Of a stretch of DNA of 20,117 nucleotides, positions 1 to 9,489 are shown piece after piece. Under the pieces are notes generated by a model. The model made no database searches. It was not told the DNA's origin and saw nothing but the letters and a program-made list of their open reading frames with translations. Numbering within the stretch: the first letter of the stretch is position 1; every line of letters begins with the position of its first letter. This DNA is from Smittium mucronatum. Lineage: Eukaryota > Kickxellomycota > Harpellomycetes > Harpellales > Legeriomycetaceae. The position numbers and the translations under genes were made by a program. The DNA lies in contig LSSL01007637.1 in assembly GCA_001953115.1 (NCBI GenBank), positions 1-20,117 on the forward strand. Reading direction: 5' to 3'.

Positions 1-88
1 CTGATTAAAAGACCAGAAAATACACCAATCCCTAAAGCCAGAGAAATTTGAGAAACAGTTGCAGCTAATGCAGGAGTTTCTTCAGATA
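1..88 (-). CDS. Possible C-terminal exon of an equilibrative nucleoside transporter (partial)
   Basis: Read on the minus strand after a possible splice acceptor (ctatag, AG at 90-89), the frame is open to the window edge. It begins SEETPALAATVSQ and continues ISLALGIGVFSGLLI, a charged start followed by a small-residue-rich membrane helix. This resembles the last membrane segment of SLC29/ENT transporters, where an acidic E-x-x-AG stretch precedes a LALG-x-x-FS helix. ENT proteins carry nucleosides across membranes by facilitated diffusion. The coding part would continue beyond position 1. Just upstream on the minus strand a different frame reads TAPKCL, like the AP-K that precedes this helix in ENTs. 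The gene may therefore be frameshifted, or may use a splice site I have not placed. Another polytopic carrier family is possible. Confidence 0.35.
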
Positions 89-197
89 CTATAGTAACTC
101 AAGCATTTTGGAGCAGTTACACGATGTTTGATAATTACTATCGCTTTTCTCGTACCTCATGTACTAACTTGACACAAGCGATATTACCTTTGGAGTC

Positions 198-295
198 ACT
201 TAATATGACCCCATCCAATGACGTATAATACAAAGTTAATTTAGTCTTTGACGACTATTAACTATTATTATACTAAGGATGGGGTCATATTAAGT
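198..295. repeat. 98-bp palindromic MITE-like element with 19-bp terminal inverted repeats
   Basis: The ends are perfect inverted repeats of 19 bp: acttaatatgaccccatcc at 198-216 and its reverse complement at 277-295. TTAA lies inside each end (200-203 and 290-293), so an 86-bp unit bounded by TTAA target sites is one reading. There is no room for a coding region. It looks like a short non-autonomous DNA transposon, but no related transposase is visible in the window. Confidence 0.65.
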
Positions 296-498
296 CCCAC
301 CCACCCACTACCAATCATTACCTTTGCGAAAAGATGATAATATATCAGAAATAAGTACTTCAGTACACATTTTATACAAAAATTTTTATTCTATCTTAAG
401 TTTAAAATATCTATTTTAAACTAAAGTAATTCTATTTTTAGATTTCATAAAAAATTATAATTTGTAAATTTCGATGTTTTAATAATAAAGATGATAAC

Positions 499-568
499 AC
501 TTAATATGACCCCATCCTTAGTATAATAATAGTTAATAGTCGTCAAAGACTAAATTAACTTTGTATTA
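499..568 (-). repeat. Partial inverted copy of the 98-bp palindromic element
   Basis: Positions 499-568 are the exact reverse complement of 226-295, 70 bp by eye. They start with the same 19-bp terminal sequence and end in the unit where the match stops at 568. The two copies form an inverted pair with 70-bp arms around a 203-bp spacer (296-498). The far end of the element, matching 198-225, is missing here, so this is a truncated copy or one arm of a foldback structure. Confidence 0.65.
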
Positions 569-619
569 ATTTATCGAATTCAAACAAGTTGTATCTCATA
601 GCTAAAAAAAAATATACGA

Positions 620-1056
620 ATTTCAGCTGATAAAATGACGACAGAAAATAACAAAAAGATTAATGACTACCACGTATAAGATATAATAAAAATAAAAATA
701 AAAATACAAAAAGAGGAAAAAAGAAAATTGGAGGTAAATATTTATTTGGTAAAATAACGAGAAAAATTGGTGACAGTTACGAGATAGCGACATAAAATGG
801 ATTAATAGACCGAAAGATACATAAAAAAGTCTACAAATTTTAGAAATTGGTTTAGAATTAACACCAATACACACAACTGTTTCTATTAGCGGAGCTTTTA
901 GAAAAGCTTGTGGTTGGACTAAATTCGTCTATATTAGATTCTTCTGTAAAGGGGGATTTAAAGAAAATAGGTGCAAGTGCAGAAAGAATGGAAAAAAATG
1001 TACTATACTTTGGCACACGGATTTCAAACATATATACATAAAATATAAATCCAGGT
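620..1056 (-). pseudogene. Possible further exons or remnants of the ENT-like transporter
   Basis: Two minus-strand stretches look protein-like. Positions 1056 to about 862 stay open for some 65 codons, including KYSTFFSILSALAPIFF and then a Ser/Thr/Asn-rich loop. Positions about 874 to 760 in another frame read SKICRLFYVSFGLLIHFMSL, which resembles the arginine-led helix (R-x-x-F-x-P-x-x-LLC) near the tenth membrane segment of ENT transporters. Below about 760 the frame becomes a Phe/Tyr run and is probably intron. With the exon at 1-88 this gives a plausible transporter order on one strand. I could not join the pieces without in-frame stops, and the palindromic repeat at 198-568 lies between them. 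Decay, or a gene broken by repeat insertion, is at least as likely as a working gene. The plus strand of 862-1030 is also open, so coding potential here is weak evidence. Confidence 0.25.
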
Positions 1057-2795
1057 TGATTTTACACGGGAATTAAAATTGTGAGATTAGAGAATGAAAA
1101 TTTCTAATATATATGTTTTTTAATAATTTATTTACCGAATAAAAACAAGAAACTATAGTTATTTATTCACTTGCACTTTTTTATAAATGAATTATTTTCG
1201 CTTACGGGTATTACTTATATCCAAAAAATATAAATGAAAATATAATAAAATTCAAGCTCAAAGTTTTAAATTTAGTCAATTTGGAATGGAAAAAAAATAC
1301 CTAAATTAACTTTTCAAGTTGACAAAATGTCTTCTATCAATAATATAAAGACGCTTTCCTTATAAAAGGTATGTATATTAGTCCCAATATATTTCACTTT
1401 TGGAGCTGGCCCTGATTCACGGCAAGGTTTTAAAATAGAGGGAGTTAGATTTATTTTAATTTTATCTTTGATTTTTAGCTTAGCTGCTAATTAAAAACAA
1501 CGGTTTATTTTAAATAAATAGTGGATATAATGATTTAACATAATATAATAAAGTAAAATTCTACTTACACTTGGAAGTATACTGTTCTATATCGAATAAG
1601 CTACGGCTTTTTTTTATTTTCCTCAAAGAATGAATGAGTATATTCCTTACTAAGACTGTATATTTGATATTGTAAAGAGGATAAAGAGAAAAATACTTTT
1701 TTTTATATCGCGAGTGAAAATTTATTATTGCAATAAAAGATATTAAGTTTTAGAAATTTTTTTTACAAAATATGCAACTTTTACTGAATCAAATTTAATC
1801 AACACCATTTTTTAAAAGATTTTCAAATGTTTTAAAAATTAACGCTTATGAAATTCCACCTAATAAAATTGAGAGATTAAATATAGTTACGGGTCAAAAT
1901 AAACATTAAGAGGTTAAATCCACATAATATCAAATTCACTCCTTAAGGGTCAATTCCATGTATTGGTCATATCCACGTACAACATATATATATTAAACAT
2001 TCATTTAATTGGAAAATATAGTTTATTTTTCAAGAAAGCATATCTAAAACACGCAAAAAATTCGAAAAAATTATATTTGATTAATACGTAGACATAAAAA
2101 CATAGATTACATAATAAAAATTAGCATATTTATGAATGAAATAGTTCCATTTAAGAACAGTCCAGTAAAATATTTTAAAATAATCATTGGAAATATATGT
2201 CTTGGATTTAGTTAGGAAAGCTCTTGGAAATAATGTGTAAAATAATGAAAGTCGCTTGATTTAACTAAATCGTCTTGGAAATGAGTAAAATCTCTTGAAA
2301 ATGATTGAATCTGCTTATGGGCTAATAAAATGGTTTGCATTTAAAGTTTAACATTTTTAAAAGTGTGGGAAAATGTATTTAGTCCTTTTTTTAAACGATA
2401 ATTGATAATATATAATTATGACATGTATTTTTTGAATTTGGCAGAGTTAAGGTGCGGCTAATTAAAGACAGTTGTTTGTTTAATCCCTTTGTCTTCGTGT
2501 GTGATAAGTACTCCGATTCGATAAATTTACCTATATTTATTTGCCAACATCAAGCGTTTATCCAATATAATGTCAGTTATTTAAGTGGAAATGAAGGTAG
2601 CATGAAAATTGGTCAATATAATGGCACGAAATGGCCTATCGGCAGCGAAAGAGTTAGGTAATATGTTGGTGATAAAAAAACGGTGTAAAGATATTTGACC
2701 TAAATAACACTACACCTAATTATTCAGCCTATTACAAGCTAAATAAAAAATGTAATAACCCAGTAAAAATGTCTAATTTTTATAAAATATGTTTT
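1057..2795. other. AT-rich intergenic stretch without a recognisable gene
   Basis: All frames are broken by frequent stops and I see no family-like peptide. There are long A and T runs. Around 2200-2340 the motif (t)cttggaaat-a-g-t-aaaat recurs imperfectly a few times (2219, 2270 and 2292 area), suggesting a degenerate short tandem repeat of about 25 bp. A 69-codon reading at 2452-2661 (GTG start) matches nothing I know. Confidence 0.5.
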
Positions 2796-2799
2796 TTAA

Positions 2800-2941
2800 C
2801 ACTTTCAGGGCCGATGGGACAAAAAATGGCATTCACATTTTTCTCAATGCTATAGCTAGTTTAATATTATTTGTATACTATTGGATAAATCAAGAAATTA
2901 GGCCAATTAAAATAGTTAATAAAAACTAATGGGAATGAGGC
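2800..2941 (+). mobile_element. piggyBac-like MITE, copy A (right end truncated)
   Basis: It starts at TTAA (2796-2799) with CACTTTCAGGGCC, one base from the CCCTTTC-type terminus expected of piggyBac-like elements. It runs in the same orientation as copy C at 13183-13342. The body shares atttgtata-attgg-taaat and aggccaatt-type blocks with copy B. Its right terminus stops at gaatgaggc, where TTAA and copy B begin, so about 20 bp of the expected end are absent. It is non-coding and would depend on a transposase supplied elsewhere. Confidence 0.65.
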
Positions 2942-2945
2942 TTAA

Positions 2946-3109
2946 CCCTTTCCTGGCCCAAATTTGTGCCTTGCCTCTATTTGCTCAAACCAACCCTTTC
3001 AATTGGCCTAACTTCTTGATTTATCCAATGGTATACAAATAAAATTAAACTAATAATAACATTGAGCGAAAAGTGAAAGCCATTTTTTGCACCACTGCCC
3101 CTGAAAGGG
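2946..3109 (-). mobile_element. piggyBac-like MITE, copy B (complete, TTAA on both sides)
   Basis: This 164-bp unit is flanked exactly by TTAA at 2942-2945 and 3110-3113. It begins CCCTTTCCTGGCCC and ends GCCCCTGAAAGGG, so the termini are inverted repeats of CCCTTTC-x-GG type. TTAA target duplication and CCC...GGG ends are the hallmark of piggyBac-superfamily elements. It lies in the opposite orientation to copy A. As a result 2792-2908 and 3001-3117 pair as 117-bp inverted arms with about 17 mismatches by eye. It sits about 210 bp upstream of the WDR70 start codon and could affect that promoter. Confidence 0.75.
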
Positions 3110-3325
3110 TTAAAAAAGTGTGCATAATACTTAATTATTAGTGGTCATAAATTGGACGAAATGTCATAATGGTCAATTGGAAATAGGTGAATTGTCCCGT
3201 AACCTAAAAAACGGACAAAACTGATAGTTTAAAATATATTTACCATTAAAAAAAAGGTTATTGTATGATTTAATATATTATACGTGACCTTTTCATTAGA
3301 AGCTCAACTAATTAAAATTATTCAA

Positions 3326-5888
3326 ATGGGGCTTAATAATAAATTTTCCAAGGGATTTAGCTCCAAAGGAGCCTTGGATTTTGCAGGTATGTACAAAAGC
3401 TCGATGAAAAGTGGGTCTTCAACATCTAAATCATCTCACATCCCATCGAATGAAAGTTATAGCAACGTTCAAGATTTCAGAAACTCAAAAAATATCAAAG
3501 AGACTTCGATTCCCACTTCAAAACTCGAAAATATAAATCAGTCTATTTTTGATTCCCAGTTAGTAACTTCTGGATTAATCCCGACAGAAAAGAGTGCCAT
3601 TCTTTCTGGGCATACAAAGGTATTTTTTATTTCGTGTTATTCATGTCTCTTATTTGAGTTCACTTTTTGTTTTTTGGATGTAGTATATTCACAAAAAAAC
3701 TTTAATAATAGCTGTATATGATGGCTTCTTACAAACATAAGAATGGAGTTGCTATATTTTTTACGATTTTATTCTATTTATTTCCCATCTTAAATATAAC
3801 AGATGGTGACAGCTATAGATTGGGATTCATCGGGTTCAAGAATGATTTCAGGAGGTTACGATTATCTTGTGAAGCTATGGAATTTTGGAGCTATGGATTC
3901 TTCATTAAGATCTTTTAGAGAATTAGAACCAACCGAAGGAAATCAAGTATTATTTTTAACACAAATCCATACGTTTTTCAAAAACTTCATACTTTAATAA
4001 CCTTCTTTTAGATTAACGATCTTAAATTCAGCACAAATGGGGAAATGTTTTTGACTGCGACAGGATCTCCACAAGCTAAATTATTTGACAGAGATGGTGT
4101 ACTAATGTAAATTTCTATATAATTCCACTTCAATATTTTGTTGGTTAACTTTTGTTTTGATAATTTCGATGCAGAGAAGAATATAAAAAGGGCGACATGT
4201 ACATAAGGGATATGAGACACACCTCGGGCCATGTTTCTTCTTTAACTAGTGTTTTTTGGAATCCTAAAGTTAAAACCGAGTTTATAACTTCTGCTAATGA
4301 TTCCACAGTGAGGTAACTTTTATTCGTGTTTATAATTACTCTTCCCGAAATAATTAAACTCATAACTTATTTTGCAATTTATCGACTTTTCTTTCAAATA
4401 AAAACCCTTTAGAATATGGGATATTGAAAATCGCCTAAAACAAAAAAGTGTTTTTGTAATGAAAACCAAAGAAAGGGGTGTAAGAACGTGCGTAAACTGT
4501 TGTATATATTCAAAAGATTCTAAATCAATTATATCAGGTACAATTTATAATATTTTAGATTTGTTTGGGTACCAGTATCTTATCTTTTTGTGTTTGTTCT
4601 AGCTCAATCTGATGGTTGCATTTCCATTTGGTCTAGTGATGGGAAGTTTTCCAGGCCTATTTTAGTAATGAAGCAATTTATAATATATTCATCCATCAAG
4701 CCTCTAACTTTTGATCTATACTTAGCATTTAGAAAACGCTCATTTGAATAAGCTAGGAGCTTCAGCTTTAGAGATGGACTCTAGTGGGCATAAACTTTTG
4801 TCCAGAGGAATGGACAATACTGTAAAATGTACTTATCTAAATTCACTAATTATTTGCTAAAAAATCTTCTTGGGATAATATATTTTCAATTTGTGTTTTT
4901 CCTTCTAAAAAACTCCTTTATATATATTTTTTATCAGTATGGGACATTAGGAATTTCAAGGAACCGACTTTTTCTGTATCTGATATGTATTCCGAGCATC
5001 AACAAACAAATGCATGTTTCTCGCCTGATGAGAAGATTATTTTAGCTACAAAGGATCCATCACCCATCCATCTCAACAAAGATAACGATCTCAATCCAAA
5101 ACTCATCTTTATTGATGTTAACAGCTCAGATATACTTTATCAAGTGGAGGTTTCTTCTGGTCAACAGAGCCAATCTCAACATGTAGAAAAGAATCATCAT
5201 AATGCTATTGCTCAAATATCTGACCGCTTAAACTTAGTCAAGGTACGATGGCACAAGTCTTTGAATCAGATTGCAGTTTCTAAATCAAATGGCCAGGTTG
5301 AGATATATTACGATTCTGCAAAAAGCATAAAGGGTGTCAAAATGTGTATGGAAAAAATATCAAAAGTTCAGCATGTTTCATCAGGAATGTATGCTGGTGA
5401 TTTGGCCGGACGTATAATCACACCACATTCTCTCCCCCTTTTCAAGGATACAACATCTGGCTCCAATAAAAGGAGGTTGGAAAAGATCCGAAAAGATCCT
5501 GTTGCATCTCGGAAGCCAGGTAACTTTCTTTTAATATTATTTTATTTAAATTATTAAATTATTAATTTTATCTTAAATTAGAGCCACCTGTTAGAGGGCC
5601 TGGAAAAGGAGGAGTCATTGGAACGAATGAGACACAATACATAATGAGGAATATAATTAAGGACACAACAAGAGGTTTATCCATCTATTTATTGTATTTA
5701 TATAATTTTTTTCCTGATAAATTACTATTATATTAGATGAGGACCCTAGAGAAGCATTACTTAGACACGCTGCTGCAGCTGAAGAATCTCCGTATTGGGT
5801 AGCTCCTGCTTATAAGAAGCATCAACCAAAAGCTATTTTTGATGAATCTGGTATGAAAGATGAACCTGAAATTAAAAGAAGAAAATAA
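3326..5888 (+). CDS. WDR70: WDR70 family WD40-repeat protein (10 exons, 595 aa)
   Basis: Exons: 3326-3619, 3803-3946, 4012-4106, 4175-4312, 4413-4537, 4603-4664, 4726-4828, 4938-5519, 5582-5674 and 5737-5888. All introns are GT-AG, 61 to 183 bp, and the frame closes at TAA. The chosen ATG gives MGLNNKFSKGF, matching the family's MGF-x-x-FGKK start. Residues 1-92 are Ser/Lys-rich and lack the long acidic tract of the animal protein. WD repeats begin near 93 (ISGGYDYLVKLWNFGAMD), then TGSPQAKLFDRDG, SANDSTVRIWD and SRGMDNTVKLWDIRNF. W322-D-I-R325 is the WDxR motif used by Cul4-Ddb1 substrate receptors. The family tail is present: IITPHSLPLF, PVRGPGKGG, DPREALLRHAAAAEESPYW and a final basic EIKRRRK-like end. 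In fission yeast and human, WDR70 works with Ddb1 in nuclear DNA-damage-linked H2B ubiquitination. The human protein is about 650 aa. The family call is secure; intron 6 boundaries were chosen to keep the frame and the HLENAHLNKLG match. Confidence 0.93.
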
Positions 5889-6003
5889 TTCTTTTTCTTT
5901 TTCCTCAGCCCTATTAATATTCTATTAACTGATTTCAGTTAATTATATGTGCCCCTTTTTTTGAAAAAATCTCTGTTATCTTACTCAAAATCGGTTTACT
6001 TTC

Positions 6004-6032
6004 TATATATATATATATATTTATATATATAT
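6004..6032. repeat. TA dinucleotide microsatellite
   Basis: Alternating TA with a single interruption (tt at about 6020-6021), in the 3' flank of WDR70. Confidence 0.8.
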
Positions 6033-6044
6033 TCTCTCAGTATA

Positions 6045-6050
6045 AATAAA
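6045..6050 (+). terminator. Candidate polyadenylation signal AATAAA for WDR70
   Basis: AATAAA on the plus strand, 157 nt after the WDR70 stop codon and before the next gene. The hexamer is common in such AT-rich DNA, so position relative to the gene is the main support. Confidence 0.4.
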
Positions 6051-6596
6051 ACTTATAGAAGAAATGACTATCTAATTTCTGTCTATTAAATTTGAAATTT
6101 CTATTTAACCAATAATATGTGCTATTTATCCCGCTCTTGTGATCCCGAAATGAAACGTGTATATAGCTCTTACTCAAAAAAAAGTTATGATAATTGTGCT
6201 ACAATGTAATTTTAAATGTTTTAAATGCACACTTTAATATTTTTTATATATCTACTACTACTTATAGATTTAAAATACCCTCTGTTCTCTTGTTATCAAT
6301 ATTTTTTTGCAAAATGTTTGAATTAGTTTAAACTTTACGTGAAAATATTGAAATGGTTACACACTTTTCTGTATAAATCCTGGCATTAAATCTACGCGCT
6401 TATTGGTTGGTGATTCTTATTTATATTTATTGGGCGGAATCGGGGGCTGATAGCGAATATAAAATAGATAACCCTCATCAATTTCCTATTCTATCCCACA
6501 TAAATAGAACCTTGATATTTTATTGCATTTACTCATCTTTATTTTCCACCTTTCCTTCAAGGGATATAAGTTCGCTTTTGCATATTTGCACTTATA

Positions 6597-9489
6597 ATGA
6601 TTCATAATGCGAGCACTATCGACTGGGTAACTTTGGCCCAATTCGACGATATTTTGGGTGAATTATTATTAGATTCAACTGGTTTACCTTTTAAAACGAG
6701 AAAAATATTTTCGGATAAAGAAAGAATCAGCTCAAATGTAAATATGTTCGATTTAATTAAAAGAGTTTGTAGTCTTGATTTAGGAATAGATGATGCTGTG
6801 GAAATGATCAAAAAGTAATTTAATATTTAATTTATCACGTTTAACTTTTCGCTCATTTATCTGATTGTTGTTGATTTTTAATTTTATAGGATCGATTCTG
6901 TTGCAAAACTACTAGATTCTAAAAAAAAGTCTCAAATTAACGAGTTTAATAGGTGGGAATCACTTTATATTTAATTCATCCTCGACTTTTTAGTTATTCT
7001 AAAAAAAATTATTCTTATTTAGTCATGCCAAAATCTACCTCTCAATATACTTGCCAGATGTTGGTTTCGAAATAAGTGAAACTAAAAGGTACATGGAAGT
7101 AACTAGACAAGTTGAAGGCTGTGTCATAGCTCTCCAAGATTTTCAAAAGCATCAAGTGATTAAATACTGCACTGGCAGTATAGCAAAATTAGCTGATGCT
7201 GACGTCAAAAATTTGGAAAAGGAAAGCTCGGATTTTAGCGTTATTTGGTGGGATAAGATAAAAAAGATGTGCTTACTTTTGGGGCCTGTTCGCTTTGTTA
7301 ATGTAAGTGCCAATATTCTATAATTACATTCACTTATTCAATCATAAATTGCCTCTTCACTAGTATTATTGTTCTAACGGCGATTGATTTATGAATTTTG
7401 ATAGCACGATTGCAATCCAAATTGTAAGGTATATTCTTTTTCACTTTTTTATATTCCATATGTTGTTGTTTTTATTAACTTCCATGTATTCATACATTAG
7501 TTTACTATACTAAGCTCGGGGGCAATCACTTTCCAGGCTACTAGAGATATTAGCGTGGGAGAAGAACTTTTGACTAGTTATGGAAGTAACTATTTCGGTA
7601 TTGGAAACAGGGAATGCATGTGTTTTACTTGTGAATCATTCGGCCGTGGCAGATATTCCGAAGCCAGAATTGCTGCTGATAATTTAGGTTATAACCCTGA
7701 TGGAAAGATGATTACTAGAAGCACATACAAACATTTTCCCACAAGCGATATTTCCTCTATAAAATCTTTATGTACAAATTGCAAAATTCTCAGCGCTGAT
7801 AATGATGAGGGCATTTTTCATGAAAAAGGTAAATATATAGCCCATGTTTTAAATGTTTAATTAATTATTTTTTTCTGATTGTTTATTTATTAATAAATAG
7901 GCTTTTCTACAGATAATTGCAATAGATGCATTAGACATTTTAATCTGTACAACGACTGTTGGCCCTACCGCACCCCACAGGTATAACCCTCTATTCTGTT
8001 AGGAAGAATCTATTGTATGTTTGAGAGAAATCTAATCATTTTAATTATATCTGATATTTAGAATTTTTTTCCTTTGAAAAGAAAGGGATTTTCGGATATC
8101 AACGATTTCTACGATTCCGAAACAGGCTCGTCAACTACACTAGTTTCTCCTGAAAACATTAAACCTATGATTTGGTCGGAGAGCTTTAATTTCAGCGATT
8201 TTGACTTTCCTGATCTAAGTACTTTGGGCTCACTAAAAAATGCCCTTAAATCTCTTCAGATAAAACGAGGATCTTGCTTAGATTTTTTAGCCAACGGAAG
8301 GAGCATTTATGGCGAAGAAAACAGGTATCACTTTAACCCAAGATTGATGCTTAAAGGAAGGGCTAGGGGGACACCGGTCATATATAAAGGAACATATGAT
8401 GCTTCATCAAAAAGTTTGGGAAACTCTTTATTGCTAGGACTAATGGTAGACGATTCCAAAGATGAGGTTTTAATAAAATCCTTTAACTCTGGTGAACTTG
8501 TCAAACGGCCTATCAATAATATTCAGATATTCATTCCCACTGAAGAAAACTTGGCCTATTATAGTAGAGAGATTCCCGTAATCAAAAAAAAAAAATTATA
8601 CAAAAGTATTGATTTAGAATCATATGAGAAATATGGGTTTTATCTGGAAGATCGAGACACTAGGCTGGCAATAGCATATTACGAGAACAGATTTTTGGCA
8701 CCTAAGGGAAAGTTTTCTTTATTAATTAAGAATAGGATCAAATACTTCACCGAAAAGCATGCACCAAAAGAAAATGTCACAATAAAAAAAATCAAGTTAG
8801 TCTTCAATAGAAGAAGATCTCTTTCTACTATCAGCTACAATAAAAAACGTAAAACTGGCACCGTCCACTCCCACTGCGTTGATTTTGAAAACATAAAAGA
8901 GGGAGTAAGCGAAGCTGCCTACCATATTCTTAAAAATGATCTAGGACCTGAAATTTCAAATATGTTTGATTTAAATATACCTTTACTTCGCTACTATATG
9001 TTTTTTCCCAAGATCAACCCTATTGTTTGTAATCATATCCCTTCAAGTAAAGATCGGCGTTCCAAGCTATTCAAGCCTCCGATCTGCCTTGAAGCTCAAT
9101 CAAAAATATTCGCCAAATCAGAAGTAGAGTTCAGCATTGGACAGTTCAGCCCCAATAATATTACAGAACCAGCTAAGGAAATTTCTGAAGGTTTTAATAA
9201 CATCTTAGATTTCGATGAGTATTTAAATTCCGACGATATGACAAATAGCAATGATATGTACACTAAATTTGTTGATTCCTACTGCTACGGAATAGGCCAT
9301 AAAGTCAAAGTTCTGGATACTAGAGACTATCGAGTTCATTATGGTCGTATAGACGACGTCAGCTTCATCAATAACTCCACTCGACATGGTTTGTATTACT
9401 ACGTTCATTTTTTGGGTTGGAATAAAAATTTTGATTCTTGGGTTCCACCATCATGTATAATCCATGAAACTCTTAAGGGTTCTTATTGA
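6597..9489 (+). CDS. SET9: Histone H4-K20 methyltransferase, Set9/SUV4-20 family, with C-terminal chromo barrel (7 exons, 806 aa)
   Basis: Exons: 6597-6814, 6890-6952, 7023-7302, 7405-7428, 7501-7828, 7901-7980 and 8062-9489 (TGA). Introns are GT-AG and the frame is kept throughout. Residues 1-90 contain [14 protein letters not shown], the Set9 N-terminal helical domain. The SET domain (about 94-240) has [63 protein letters not shown] and the zinc site ECMCFTC (C234, C236, C239, with C190 upstream). A second Cys cluster follows (C286/C289 and C311/C314, then [12 protein letters not shown]), as in fungal Set9. Residues about 434-490 may form another small barrel. Residues 741-806 ([19 protein letters not shown]) match the MRG15/Tip60 chromo barrel. 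The enzyme transfers methyl groups from S-adenosylmethionine to H4 lysine 20 in nucleosomes. Length exceeds S. pombe Set9 but fits longer fungal forms. The start ATG is the first in frame just before the conserved N-terminal helices. Confidence 0.93.

Larger units (their letters stand above)
5889..6596. other. Intergenic spacer between WDR70 and SET9
   Basis: This 708-bp spacer holds a TA dinucleotide run at about 6004-6032 and a likely WDR70 polyadenylation signal just after it. The remainder presumably contains the SET9 promoter, but I see no distinct TATA or initiator signal that stands out from the AT-rich background. Confidence 0.5.

Noticed and set aside
862..1030. Plus-strand open frame (ELLEKLVVGLNSSILDSSV onwards)
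   Set aside because: It lacks a start codon and overlaps a minus-strand frame with better membrane-protein character. I recognised no family.
2621..2657. ATG-led short frame reading MARNGLSAAKEL before a GT donor, a possible first exon
   Set aside because: I found no downstream exon that continues it convincingly, and it does not match any WDR70 N-terminus. The piggyBac-like elements follow directly.
2452..2661. 69-codon open frame on the plus strand
   Set aside because: It has only a GTG start, no family-like motif and no evident splice partner. In AT-rich non-coding DNA a frame this long is not strong evidence.
6407..6607. 66-codon plus-strand frame just before SET9
   Set aside because: It has a GTG start and no motif, and it ends inside the SET9 start region in another frame. 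It is most likely 5' flank or leader sequence.
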